A stretch of DNA of 22,630 nt, taken from DASQHW01 sp038209365. Its GTDB lineage: Bacteria; Actinomycetota; Acidimicrobiia; IMCC26256; PALSA-610. The position numbers and the translations under genes were made by a program. This document shows positions 1 through 6,984 of the stretch, piece by piece. Numbering within the stretch: the first letter of the stretch is position 1; every line of letters starts with the position of its first letter. The DNA is taken from assembly GCA_038209365.1 (NCBI GenBank), contig JBBQXS010000058.1:1-22630 (forward strand), given 5' to 3'. The notes below the pieces were generated by a model. The model was given only the letters and a program-made list of their open reading frames with translations. It did no database searches and was not told the origin of the DNA.

Positions 1-11
1 GGGTGGGTTCT

Positions 12-34
12 CCCCCCCCCCCCCCCCCCCCCCC
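12..34. other. 23-base poly-C run at left edge (probable artefact)
   Basis: An uninterrupted run of 23 C is followed by GCGCGC and six more C, a few bases before the stop codon of the first gene. Nothing else in the window resembles it. Homopolymers of this length at a contig end are typical of low-quality or two-colour sequencing reads (poly-G on the other strand) being assembled in. I infer that bases 1-46 are unreliable and should not be read as biology. A real G/C tract is possible but less likely. Confidence 0.75.
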
Positions 35-47
35 GCGCGCCCCCCCA

Positions 48-1157
48 CTAGCCGTTGACCTGTTCGAGGCGCTCGATCGCCTCGATATACTCCTCGACGA
101 GTTTTTGCATCACGTCGCGCACCGGTCGCACGTTGTTCATCATCCCGACGACCTGGCCGACCGGGAAGCCGGTCAACTCCCGGTTCTGCGAACGGTAGAT
201 ACGCGAGAACGCGTCGGCCACGAGCATGAACTGCAAGGGCATCGGCAGATAGCCCGGCGAGTCCGGACCTTCCCACGCGTCGGTCCACGCGGTGCGCAGC
301 TGGCGCGCCGGCTTGCCTGTCAGCACGCGGGAACGCACGGTCTGGGTCGAATCGGCGCCGAGCAGCTTCTCCAAGATGAGCGGCGTCGCATCGCTCTCCG
401 CGACCGTCAACCAGATCGACCCCGTCCATACGCCTTGGGCACCCATGGCGATCGCGGCGGCGATCTGCGACCCGTGCGCGATGCCGCCCGCCGCGAGCAC
501 GGGCGCCGGCTTCACGGTCTCGATCACCTGCGGCCACAACACCACCGAGCTGATCTCGCCGGTGTGGCCACCGGCCTCCGTGCCTTGTGCCACCACGATG
601 TCGACGCCGATCTCGCGGTGCTTCTGCGCGTGGCGCGGACTGCTCGCGAGGGCGGCCACCAACATGCCGTGCTCGTGCGCCGTGTCGACGACATCTTCCG
701 GTGGCGGCCCGAGCGCGTTGACCAGCAGCGACGGCGAGTGCTGCAACGCGATCTCGATCTGTGGGCGGGCGGTCGCGTCGGTCCAGCCGAGCAGGTGATG
801 ACCGCGCTCGACGTCGTCGGGGAGCGGCGGGATGCCGTGGTCGGCGAGCACCTTCTCGACGAACTCCCTGTGCTCGGGCGTGATCATCTGCTCCAGCTGC
901 GTCTCGAGATCCTCGGGCTCCACTCCTTCGGGCAGCTCGACGTTGGCGGGCATCACGAGGTCGACGCCGTATGGCTTGCCGTCGACGTGCTCCTCGATCC
1001 ACTTCAGCTCGATCTCGAGCTCGTCGGGCGTGAAGTACAACGCACCGAGCACGCCCATGCCACCTGCGCGACTCACGGCGGCGACGACGTCACGGCAGTG
1101 ACTGAACGCGAAGATCGGGAATTCGAGGCCGAGGTCGCGGGCGAGTTGCGTGCGCAT
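48..1157 (-). CDS. nitronate monooxygenase (2-nitropropane dioxygenase) family flavoprotein
   Basis: The 369-aa protein has the FMN-binding TIM-barrel pattern of the nitronate monooxygenase family: an N-terminal strand plus an AGGMGVLGA glycine segment near residue 35, an EAGGHTG segment near 195-200 carrying the conserved histidine, and AAGGIAHG then GAQGVWTGS for FMN phosphate binding. Members oxidise alkyl nitronates, or act as FMN oxidoreductases on other substrates such as steroid ring intermediates (IpdC). From memory its N-terminus is closer to the mycobacterial Rv1533-type branch than to IpdC. The ATG at 1157 sits 8 nt after a good -10 (TACGAT, 1171-1166) with TTGCAG 17 nt further upstream. 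It diverges from a KstR-like regulator, so regulation through the shared operator is likely. The substrate is unknown. The C-terminus looks complete although it abuts the suspect poly-C tract. Confidence 0.88.
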   Translation of the reverse strand: MRTQLARDLGLEFPIFAFSHCRDVVAAVSRAGGMGVLGALYFTPDELEIELKWIEEHVDGKPYGVDLVMPANVELPEGVEPEDLETQLEQMITPEHREFVEKVLADHGIPPLPDDVERGHHLLGWTDATARPQIEIALQHSPSLLVNALGPPPEDVVDTAHEHGMLVAALASSPRHAQKHREIGVDIVVAQGTEAGGHTGEISSVVLWPQVIETVKPAPVLAAGGIAHGSQIAAAIAMGAQGVWTGSIWLTVAESDATPLILEKLLGADSTQTVRSRVLTGKPARQLRTAWTDAWEGPDSPGYLPMPLQFMLVADAFSRIYRSQNRELTGFPVGQVVGMMNNVRPVRDVMQKLVEEYIEAIERLEQVNG

Positions 1158-1165
1158 GAGGCTGG

Positions 1166-1218
1166 ATCGTAGGGAGCACGAACCACACCTGCAACACGTT
1201 CTAGGTTCGCGCTATCTT
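1166..1218. promoter_or_regulatory. divergent overlapping promoters for the flavoprotein and the TetR regulator
   Basis: On the minus strand TTGCAG (1194-1189) and TACGAT (1171-1166) are separated by 17 nt and lead to the ATG at 1157. On the plus strand TGCAAC (1190-1195) and TATCTT (1213-1218) are also separated by 17 nt and lead to the GTG at 1225. The two -35 boxes overlap each other and lie inside the operator at 1187-1206, so one bound regulator could block both directions. Positions were assigned by eye. Confidence 0.5.
1187..1206. promoter_or_regulatory. KstR-type operator
   Basis: The 20 bases fit ACCTnnAACnnGTTnnAGGT, and the core at 1190-1203 matches the published KstR consensus TnnAACnnGTTnnA at every fixed position. 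Seven of ten base pairs of the full inverted repeat are symmetric. It lies between the divergent flavoprotein and the KstR-like regulator and covers both predicted -35 elements. The match is seen directly. Binding by the adjacent regulator is an inference. Confidence 0.7.
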
Positions 1219-1224
1219 CCAGCG

Positions 1225-1797
1225 GTGCCGGCAACCGGGACGCGTGCGATCGAGACGGCGGAACGGAAGAAGCGCTGCCTCGACGCTGCCGTCGCGCTCG
1301 CCGCCGAGGGCGGTTACGACGCCGTGCAAATGCGTGATGTCGCGGCGCGCGCCGAAGTCGCGCTCGGCACCTTGTACCGGCACTACACGTCGAAGGATCA
1401 ACTGCTGCTCGCGGCGATGGCCCAACAAGCGGCAACGTTGCGCGAGCGACTGGTGCAGCGGCCACCGCGCGGCGAGACCCCCGCGGCGCGGCTCTCGAAC
1501 GTGCTCGAGCGGGCGTCACGCGCCCTCGAGCGACAGCCGCAGGTGACGCGGGCGATGGTCACTGCGATGTCGTCGCACGGCGCGGACACGGTGGCCGTCA
1601 AGCACGAGATCGACTCCACGATGCGGGCGATCATCGGCGACGCGGTCGACGGCGCCCCCGTACGCCACCTCGACGACATCATGCGGGTGCTCGGCTCGGT
1701 CTGGTTCGCCGAGCTGACCTACTGGTGTGCCGGTCTCTCGGAGAAGTCGCCGATGGGCGAGAATCTCGCCCGCGCCGCGTCACTCCTCCTTCCGTAG
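1225..1797 (+). CDS. TetR-family transcriptional regulator, KstR-like
   Basis: From the GTG at 1225 the protein is 190 aa. The N-terminal TetR DNA-binding domain (about residues 10-60) reads GGYDAVQMRDVAARAEV then GTLYRHYTSK. From memory this closely follows mycobacterial KstR (GGYEAVQMRAVADRADV, GTLYRYFPSK), the repressor of cholesterol catabolism, which releases DNA on binding steroid-CoA thioesters. The C-terminal ligand domain is less informative. I chose GTG 1225 over ATG 1150 because the upstream stretch contains the operator and the -10, and translates to an unrelated N-terminal tail. TATCTT ends 6 nt before the GTG, so the mRNA may be leaderless. It is probably autoregulated and also controls the divergent flavoprotein. 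It could be a KstR paralogue with a local regulon rather than a global one. Confidence 0.85.
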   Translation: MPATGTRAIETAERKKRCLDAAVALAAEGGYDAVQMRDVAARAEVALGTLYRHYTSKDQLLLAAMAQQAATLRERLVQRPPRGETPAARLSNVLERASRALERQPQVTRAMVTAMSSHGADTVAVKHEIDSTMRAIIGDAVDGAPVRHLDDIMRVLGSVWFAELTYWCAGLSEKSPMGENLARAASLLLP

Positions 1798-2526
1798 ACG
1801 CGCCCGTACCTCGCCCAGGATCGCAGCGTTTCCCGGATTGCGCGAGTCGACCGGTCCCACGATCAGCCACTCGGTACCGCACGCCAAATACGCGCGCAGG
1901 CGCGCGGTCAGCCCGTCGACACCCTCTTCCCGCGGTCGTGCGAGCCCGCCCCACGTGATCGTGGCCTCGGGTGCGACCTCGCGCACGAGGGCGACCTGGG
2001 CGGCGAACGACTGCGGATCGGCGCCCCACCCGTTCCACCCGTCGGCGATCGCGGCGATCTCACGCACCTGCGCGGCGCGGCCGCCCACCCACACCGGCAC
2101 ACCGTTGCCCTGCGTCGCCCGTACCGCCTCGTGCAGCGCGTTGATGCGATCGACCATCGTGCCGAACCGGAGGCCGAACGCCTCGTTCTCGGCGCGGCTC
2201 TGCGTGTCACCCGCGCCGATGCCGGCGATCACGCGCCCGCCGCTGATCCGGTCCGCCGTGGTGAACGTGTGCGCGAGCACGGCGGGCGGACGCAGAGTCG
2301 CGCGCGCGACCAGGGTGCCCACCCTGACGTGCGCGGTCTCGGCCACGACCGCGCCGAGCAGCGCGAAGCACTCGATGGCGGGGCGCCGGTTCGGCGGGTC
2401 GCCCCGCCACAGGTGGTCGTAGACGAACACGCCGTCGAGGTGGGCGTCCTCGGCCGCGCGCGCGACGGTGATCGCGATCTCGGGATCCTCGACGAACGAC
2501 GGCAGGGTGAGCCCGACGTTGATCAC
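1780..2526 (-). CDS. luciferase-like (LLM class) probable F420-dependent oxidoreductase
   Basis: The 248-aa protein begins INVGLTLPSF and continues with DGVFVYDHLW, then VRVGTLVARATLRPPAVLAHTF near residue 75 and SGGRVIAGIGAGD near 95. These are hallmarks of the bacterial luciferase-like TIM barrel, in the branch that usually binds F420 in actinobacteria. VPVWVGGRA (about 145) and ADGWNGWG follow the family pattern. At 248 aa it is shorter than the usual 280-350 aa, with a compact C-terminus. The GTG start at 2526 overlaps the stop of the ROK gene in GTGA, so translation is coupled. It is the last gene of a five-gene operon, and its 3' end overlaps the convergent TetR gene by 18 nt. Neither substrate nor cofactor can be decided from sequence alone. 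Confidence 0.85.
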   Translation of the reverse strand: MINVGLTLPSFVEDPEIAITVARAAEDAHLDGVFVYDHLWRGDPPNRRPAIECFALLGAVVAETAHVRVGTLVARATLRPPAVLAHTFTTADRISGGRVIAGIGAGDTQSRAENEAFGLRFGTMVDRINALHEAVRATQGNGVPVWVGGRAAQVREIAAIADGWNGWGADPQSFAAQVALVREVAPEATITWGGLARPREEGVDGLTARLRAYLACGTEWLIVGPVDSRNPGNAAILGEVRARLRKEE

Positions 2527-3464
2527 GACAAGAGGTTGCGTGCGAGCACAGCGGCGCCCACTGCACCGGCGCGCTCGCCGAGCTCGGCGGGCACGATCGC
2601 GACCGGTGGCCGGTACTGCGAACCTTCGATGTGGCGCCGAAACGCGTCGTACAGCGGTCCGAAGAGCAGCGTGCCCAGCTCCACGAGCCCGCCTGCGATC
2701 ACGATGCGCTCGGGATCGAGAATGTTCGCGAGCCCGGCCAGCCCGAGCGCGACGTTGTCTGCGTACTGCGCGAGCAACGCGAGCGCGTCGCCGTCGCCGT
2801 GCGCGGCCGCCGTCCCGACCGCGATGCCGGTGACTGCGTGGCGGTCGCCGCCCGCCGCGGCGACGATTCCCGGTCCCCCGCCGTGCGAGACGAGGTCACG
2901 CGCCATCCGGCCCAGCGCCGTGCCGGACGCGATCGCCTCCCAGTGGCCGCGCTCCCCGCACGCGCACATCGGGCCGTCGACATCGACGGTGAAGTGGCCG
3001 AATTCGGCACCGAAGTTGTGCGCGCCCCGGTACATGCGACCGTCCAGGAGCATGCCGCCGCCGATGCCGGTGCCGAGCGTGACGAGCAGGGCGTGCCGCA
3101 CGCCGCGTGCCGCGCCGTACGTTGCCTCGCCGAGTGTCGCGACGTTGGCGTCGTTGTCGACGACGACGGGGTGACCGGTCGCCTCCGCGAGCAAGTCCCG
3201 CAACGGTGCCTGGCGGACGTGGGGCAGGTTCGGCGAGTACAACACGTGGCCCCGCGTGTCGACGAGGCCGGCCACGCCGACACCGATCGGCTCGTGGTCG
3301 CTGCGCAGTGCCTCGACGATCGCGGTGCTCGTCGCGACCAGCGCATCGACACCGGCGTGGGGAGACGCCTGGCGCAGCTCTCGCACGACGACGCCATCGT
3401 GGTCGACGACGACGCCGAGCACCTTGGTGCCGCCGATGTCGAGGCCGATCGTCGGCCCGTGCAC
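2523..3464 (-). CDS. ROK-family sugar kinase (probable glucokinase)
   Basis: From the GTG at 3464 the protein is 313 aa, the normal ROK kinase length. Visible motifs are the N-terminal phosphate-binding IGLDIGGTK (residues 6-14), catalytic VDNDAN (102-107), GTGIGGG (131-137), the EFGH histidine region (154-157) and the zinc motif CACGERGHWE (167-176). The usual CxCGxxGC third cysteine is histidine here, a variant that should still bind zinc. ROK glucokinases phosphorylate glucose with ATP or polyphosphate in the cytosol. A longer open frame exists to 3629, but its extra N-terminus is arginine-rich shadow sequence overlapping the upstream gene. The GTG lies 8 nt after the previous stop. Glucose is the likeliest substrate, but mannose or N-acetylated sugars are possible. 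Confidence 0.87.
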   Translation of the reverse strand: MHGPTIGLDIGGTKVLGVVVDHDGVVVRELRQASPHAGVDALVATSTAIVEALRSDHEPIGVGVAGLVDTRGHVLYSPNLPHVRQAPLRDLLAEATGHPVVVDNDANVATLGEATYGAARGVRHALLVTLGTGIGGGMLLDGRMYRGAHNFGAEFGHFTVDVDGPMCACGERGHWEAIASGTALGRMARDLVSHGGGPGIVAAAGGDRHAVTGIAVGTAAAHGDGDALALLAQYADNVALGLAGLANILDPERIVIAGGLVELGTLLFGPLYDAFRRHIEGSQYRPPVAIVPAELGERAGAVGAAVLARNLLS

Positions 3465-3472
3465 GTCGGGAC

Positions 3473-3676
3473 CTACCCGGCGTCGGCGTCGTTGTCGATG
3501 TCGATGTGGTGCAGCCGAGATTCGTGGCCGGCGTCGCGCCCCGGCCGACGCTGCTGCTGATCGACGAATTCCTCGGCCGCGTCGACCACCGTGCGCATCG
3601 CCCGCAGGAGCTCGTGTGCGGCGTTCCACAGATGCTCGACCACGTCGTCCTCGGGCGGCACGTATGGGGAGCTCAC
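3473..3676 (-). CDS. 67-aa acidic small protein of the ArsA operon
   Basis: This short protein starts SSPYVPPEDDVVEHLWNAAH and is mostly one acidic amphipathic helix (about residues 8-43), then an RRPGRD turn and a tail rich in His and Asp (HHIDIDNDADAG). Its GTG start (3676) overlaps the stop of the ArsA-like gene in GTGA, and the ROK kinase starts 8 nt after its stop, so it is translated as part of the operon. I recognise no catalytic domain. Small helical proteins of unknown function occur next to the ArsA-like gene in actinobacteria (for example the Rv2183c position in mycobacteria). A partner or regulator role for the ATPase is only a guess. Confidence 0.72.
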   Translation of the reverse strand: MSSPYVPPEDDVVEHLWNAAHELLRAMRTVVDAAEEFVDQQQRRPGRDAGHESRLHHIDIDNDADAG

Positions 3677-4833
3677 GTAAATTCGATCACGAGGCGGCCG
3701 TCGACGAAGCGCGCGCGGCCGACGTCCCGGCGGGCGAGGCTGTCGGGCAAGAGCATGGCGCGGCGGTGCGGGCCGACGGTGACCACGAGCTCGTCCTCGG
3801 TGCGCCCCAGCTCGACCTCTGCGCGCGAGACGAACGGCAGATGAAGCGAGAGCAGCAATTGCTCGCCGTGGGCCTCGACGCGGAAGGGCTCCGCGAACGA
3901 GAGCCGGTCGGCGACGTCGAGGTCGTCATAGCAGCCCTTTGCGAACATCGAGAGCTGCGAGAGCCCGATGATCTCCTCGTTGGCGAGCTCCGACGTGAGC
4001 AACGGCAGCGGCGCGAACGCCTCCGCGATCACGTCGAGGTGGGCGGCCTGGGTTGTCTTCCACTGCGCGAGCCACGGATGCTCGACGTCGGCCGGGAGGA
4101 GACGGTTCACGATGACCGCATCGACGTGGTAGCCGAAGAGCGACAGATATGTGTAGGTGCGGCGCGCCTCGGCGACGACGAGCCGCTCGGGGTTCACGAC
4201 GAGCCGCGCGCTCGTGATGTCGCCGTCGGTGAGGAGATCGCGCACCCCGTCGAGCCGGTCGTAGAAACGGTGGATCGCGGCGAACACGTTGTCGCCTGCC
4301 ACCGGTACGTTCGCCAGGCGTTGCACGATGGGCCGAGCGAGGCGGGTCAGCCGCCGCTGCGTCTCGAAGACGCGGTCCATGTACCACGCGAGCACATCGG
4401 GCAGCGAGAGCAACCGGATCGTCTCGGCAGTCGGTGCACAATCGACGACGACGAGGTCATACGCGTCGCTGCTCGCGAACTCCTTGATGTCCGCCAGCGC
4501 GAACACCTCGTCGAGGCCGGGGATGACCGCGAGCTCCTCGGCTTCTACGCTGCCGGCGCCGGCCCAGTCGAGCACGTCGACGAGATAGCGCCGCACGTCG
4601 TTCCATGCTTCCTCGAAGCGAATCCGTGCGTTGAGCTGCTGGCCCCACAAGTGCTCGGCAATCGGCGTCGGGCGGTCACCGAGCGGCACGTCCAATGCGT
4701 CCGCGAGGGAGTGCGCGGGATCGGTCGAGCACACGACGGTGCGCAACCCCGCTTCGGCCGCGCGTACAGCGGTCGCGGCCGCGACCGTCGTCTTACCGAC
4801 ACCGCCCTTGCCCGTGAACAGGAGGATGCGCAT
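3673..4833 (-). CDS. ArsA/Get3-family ATPase
   Basis: The 386-aa single-unit ATPase opens with RILLFTGKGGVGKTT, the deviant Walker A (P-loop about residues 8-16). STDPAHSLADAL (about 36) is switch I, VVVDCAPTAETIRLLSLP (about 130) is the family signature DxAPTxxTLRLL, and the C-terminal about 90 residues (LLLSLHLPFV onward) match the small beta-sandwich HSP20-like domain added to many actinobacterial members. Get3 inserts tail-anchored membrane proteins and ArsA drives arsenite export. No ars genes are nearby and no metal-binding cysteine cluster is evident, so arsenite export is unlikely. DUF2277 ends 12 nt upstream and the 67-aa gene overlaps downstream. Mycobacteria carry a similar ATPase (Rv2184c) beside TB16.3 and pimB', which suggests a cell-envelope role. 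Confidence 0.87.
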   Translation of the reverse strand: MRILLFTGKGGVGKTTVAAATAVRAAEAGLRTVVCSTDPAHSLADALDVPLGDRPTPIAEHLWGQQLNARIRFEEAWNDVRRYLVDVLDWAGAGSVEAEELAVIPGLDEVFALADIKEFASSDAYDLVVVDCAPTAETIRLLSLPDVLAWYMDRVFETQRRLTRLARPIVQRLANVPVAGDNVFAAIHRFYDRLDGVRDLLTDGDITSARLVVNPERLVVAEARRTYTYLSLFGYHVDAVIVNRLLPADVEHPWLAQWKTTQAAHLDVIAEAFAPLPLLTSELANEEIIGLSQLSMFAKGCYDDLDVADRLSFAEPFRVEAHGEQLLLSLHLPFVSRAEVELGRTEDELVVTVGPHRRAMLLPDSLARRDVGRARFVDGRLVIEFT

Positions 4834-4845
4834 GGGCCGGGGAGG

Positions 4846-5118
4846 CTACTGCCGCGCCGTCGCTTCGGTGTCGGTCCGCTTGATCCGGCGCAGGGGCGGC
4901 ACCGTCTTCGGCGGCTGCTTTCTCGGAGGAAGCTCGGCAATGAGGTTCCTGGTGGCGGCGGTGACGCGCCGCACTGCCCGTTCGAACGCGTCATTCGTCC
5001 GCTCCGATGGAGCGGTGACCCCGCTGATCTTGCGCACGTACTGGCGCGCGGCGGCTTCGATCTCTTCGGGTGTGGCGTCGGGTTCGAGCCCGCGCAGCGT
5101 TGTGATGTTTCGACACAT
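4846..5118 (-). CDS. DUF2277 family protein
   Basis: The 90-aa protein begins MCRNITTLRGLEP, followed by a helix-rich stretch ending QYVRKISG (about residues 27-34) and a second helix with NDAFERAVRRVTAATRNLI. This is the typical DUF2277 layout and length. Its function is not established. The ATG at 5118 is preceded, 7 nt away, by TAGCGT (5131-5126), a plausible -10 with no Shine-Dalgarno, so it may head a leaderless operon. The ArsA-like gene starts 12 nt after its stop. A much longer open frame runs upstream to 5988, but that part is the antisense shadow of the hydrolase gene. The basic C-terminal tail (RRIKRTDTEATARQ) is probably disordered. Confidence 0.85.
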   Translation of the reverse strand: MCRNITTLRGLEPDATPEEIEAAARQYVRKISGVTAPSERTNDAFERAVRRVTAATRNLIAELPPRKQPPKTVPPLRRIKRTDTEATARQ

Positions 5119-5125
5119 GGGTGCC

Positions 5126-5131
5126 ACGCTA
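5126..5131 (-). promoter_or_regulatory. -10 element for the DUF2277-ArsA operon
   Basis: TAGCGT on the minus strand ends 7 nt before the ATG at 5118. The same hexamer occurs at the same distance before the methyltransferase gene at 20919. No convincing -35 or ribosome binding site is seen, which fits a leaderless transcript. Confidence 0.35.
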
Positions 5132-5187
5132 CCGGCGATCTCTCTCCTCGGATGGTTCGCGCCGCGGGCCTGTGCCAGCATCTGCGC

Positions 5188-6054
5188 ATGACGACCGAGA
5201 TCCAGCGCTGGAAAGTGGGAAACGCGACGATCACGAGCGTCGTCGAGGACGAGACCCATCACATCCCGCCCGAGCTCTTCTTTCCGGCCGCCACCGCGGC
5301 AGAGGTCACCGGGCACCCCTGGCTCGCACCGGATTTCGCGGATGAGCAGGGCAACATCGCGCTCCGCGTGCAGGCGTTCGTCGTCGAGATCGGCCTGCGC
5401 AGAGTCCTTGTCGACCCCTGCGTGGGGAACGACAAGAAGCGCCCGATCCCGTTCTGGAACGAGATGACGTGGCCCTTCTTCGAACGCTTCACGGATGCCG
5501 GGTTCGACGCGGCCGGCATCGACACCGTGGTGCACACGCATCTGCATGCAGATCACGTGGGTTGGGACACGCACCTGGTCGACGGCGATTGGGTACCGAC
5601 TTTCACCAACGCGCGGCACCTCTATACCGAGCGTGAGCTCGCGTATTGCAAGGCTGGTGGCAATCCCGGCATCGACGGCGTCTACGCGGACACGGTTGCT
5701 CCGATCGTCGATGCCGGGCTCGCGGACATCGTGGCCGAGGACGCCGACCTCGGCGACGGCCTGCGGCTCGAACCGTCGACGGGCCACACGCCGGGTCACG
5801 TCTCCATGTGGATCGAATCGTCGGGAGAACGCGCCCTCGTCACCGGCGACTTCCTGCATCACCCCGTGCAGTGCGAGATCCCGGCGTGGGCGGAGATCGG
5901 CGATCACGATGCCGAGGTCGCGCGCGCGACGCGGCGCCGCATGCTGGCGCGCGCGGCCGAATGCGGCGCGCTCGTGCTCGGAACACACTTCAGCACCCGG
6001 CCGGCCGGTCGGGTCGTCGTGTACGACGACGCATGGCGGTTCGTGCCGGAGTAA
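5188..6054 (+). CDS. MBL-fold metallo-hydrolase
   Basis: The 288-aa protein has the dinuclear metal site of the metallo-beta-lactamase superfamily: VVHTHLHADHVGWD (His118, His120, Asp122, His123), GHTPGHVS, the bridging aspartate in VTGDFLHHPVQ and the last histidine in LGTHFS. The extended N-terminal region (residues 1-110) and DPCVGNDKKR resemble the lactonase/methyl-parathion-hydrolase-like branch, which hydrolyses esters, lactones or phosphotriesters. No signal peptide is seen, so it is probably cytosolic. The ATG at 5188 is chosen because upstream codons overlap the divergent DUF2277 promoter region. It stands alone, divergent from DUF2277 (69 nt) and convergent with the SRPBCC gene (33 nt). 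The substrate cannot be told. Confidence 0.88.
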   Translation: MTTEIQRWKVGNATITSVVEDETHHIPPELFFPAATAAEVTGHPWLAPDFADEQGNIALRVQAFVVEIGLRRVLVDPCVGNDKKRPIPFWNEMTWPFFERFTDAGFDAAGIDTVVHTHLHADHVGWDTHLVDGDWVPTFTNARHLYTERELAYCKAGGNPGIDGVYADTVAPIVDAGLADIVAEDADLGDGLRLEPSTGHTPGHVSMWIESSGERALVTGDFLHHPVQCEIPAWAEIGDHDAEVARATRRRMLARAAECGALVLGTHFSTRPAGRVVVYDDAWRFVPE

Positions 6055-6087
6055 CCCACCCGGGCGGCAGGCCTCCCCGCGCAGCCC

Positions 6088-6528
6088 TCAGGCGACGGCT
6101 TCGACCTGCTTCTTCAGCTCTTTGAGCGCGCTGCCCATGATGAGGCCGGCGGCGCGGCGCTTCACGAGCCCGGGGAGCGGTACCGCGAGGTCGACGACGA
6201 GGTCGTAGTGGACGCGCGTGGACGACGCGCCCTCGGGCTCGAACCGGTACGAGCCGTCGAGACGGCGCACCAGGTCACCCTCGACGAGCTTCCAGGAGAA
6301 CGCCGCCGGCGCCTCCGAGTAGTCGTATTCGAGCACGTACCGGACGCTCTTGCCGAGCGCGGCGACCCGGTATTCGACGCGCGCGCCGCGGCCTTCGGGA
6401 TCCTGCTCGACGATCTTGACTTCCTTCACGTCCGCCCACTCGGGATAGGACTCGAAGTCGACAGCAACGTCCCAGCACCGGTCGGCCGGCGCTTCGACAC
6501 GGATGCGCTCGTGCGCGGTCTCGGTCAT
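6088..6528 (-). CDS. SRPBCC-family protein, TB16.3-like (polyketide cyclase/START fold)
   Basis: The 146-aa protein spans one START-like lipid-binding fold: an N-terminal strand, DVAVDFESYPEWADVKEVKIVE (the SYPxW turn typical of SRPBCC), and a C-terminal helix VKRRAAGLIMGSALKELKKQVE. From memory the C-terminal part VHYDLVVDLAVPLPGLVKRR follows mycobacterial TB16.3 (Rv2185c, 144 aa) closely. Members bind hydrophobic ligands in a cavity, and no enzymatic residues are evident. The ATG at 6528 has an excellent Shine-Dalgarno (AAAGGAGG, 6 nt spacing) and overlaps the stop of the upstream membrane-protein gene in ATGA. It is the last gene of the operon that includes the PimB-like glycosyltransferase, so a lipid carrier or sensor role in envelope lipid synthesis is a reasonable inference. 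Confidence 0.88.
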   Translation of the reverse strand: MTETAHERIRVEAPADRCWDVAVDFESYPEWADVKEVKIVEQDPEGRGARVEYRVAALGKSVRYVLEYDYSEAPAAFSWKLVEGDLVRRLDGSYRFEPEGASSTRVHYDLVVDLAVPLPGLVKRRAAGLIMGSALKELKKQVEAVA

Positions 6529-6974
6529 CGGCGTCCTCCTTTCGCAAGCCGCGCAGGCCTGGCCGCCTGCGGGGTTCGGCGGGGCGGAAACGTGCCGTGC
6601 CGCGCGCCCCACAGCGCGGCCAGCCCGAGCGAGAGCATCGGAACGAGCACGCCGAACGCGTTCGTGAACGCGGTGCCGAGTCCCACGACGATGGAAGCCG
6701 CCGTCGCCCACAACAGCTGATGCCGCACGTCGGCCGGTGCCGAGCCGGTGAGGAAGACCCACGACGACACGACGACGTCGTCACCGCGCGCCGAGCGCGC
6801 GAGCGCAACGCCGAACGCGTACAGCCAGATGACCAACGACGCACCGAACAGGATCAGGCTCACAGCGGTGGTCGTCGTGTCGAGCGCGTGGAGACCGAGC
6901 GCGTTGGGCACCGCGACGACCGTGAAGAGCGCGAGCGACGCCCACGACGCGATCACGATCCGCTTGCCGGTCAC
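6525..6974 (-). CDS. small integral membrane protein, unknown function
   Basis: From the GTG at 6974 the protein is 149 aa with four predicted membrane segments at about residues 7-26, 37-58, 87-104 and 107-123, a cytoplasmic-type loop with acidic and Arg residues (about 60-66) and a basic, Pro/Arg-rich C-terminal tail. I recognise no family motif. The start is uncertain: TTG 9 nt upstream is in frame, and a GTG further up at 7037 would overlap the glycosyltransferase gene by 53 nt. It begins 10 nt after the glycosyltransferase stop and its stop overlaps the SRPBCC start, so it belongs to the same transcript and may be a membrane partner of those proteins. Confidence 0.75.
   Translation of the reverse strand: MTGKRIVIASWASLALFTVVAVPNALGLHALDTTTTAVSLILFGASLVIWLYAFGVALARSARGDDVVVSSWVFLTGSAPADVRHQLLWATAASIVVGLGTAFTNAFGVLVPMLSLGLAALWGARHGTFPPRRTPQAARPARLAKGGRR
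6535..6542 (-). promoter_or_regulatory. strong Shine-Dalgarno of the SRPBCC gene
   Basis: AAAGGAGG lies 6 nt before the ATG at 6528, inside the 3' end of the membrane-protein gene. It is the strongest ribosome binding site seen in the window and fixes the start of the SRPBCC gene. Confidence 0.8.
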
Positions 6975-6984
6975 GGTCGCCAAT

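Noticed and set aside
3..1172. 389-aa plus-strand open frame starting in the poly-C tract
   Set aside because: It is the antisense shadow of the nitronate monooxygenase-type gene; the translation is Arg/His-rich with no motif, and its start lies in the suspect tract.
3673..4833. Arsenic-resistance operon suggested by the ArsA-like ATPase
   Set aside because: No arsB, arsC, arsR or arsD is present, no metal-binding cysteine cluster was evident, and the neighbours match the actinobacterial envelope-linked ArsA context.
3256..5187. Long plus-strand N-terminal extension (about 640 aa) in frame with the MBL hydrolase
   Set aside because: It is antisense to the ArsA and DUF2277 genes and has shadow composition; the hydrolase begins at 5188.
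5119..5988. Minus-strand extension upstream of DUF2277
   Set aside because: It is antisense to the MBL gene, and the DUF2277 MCRNI start fits the known family length exactly.
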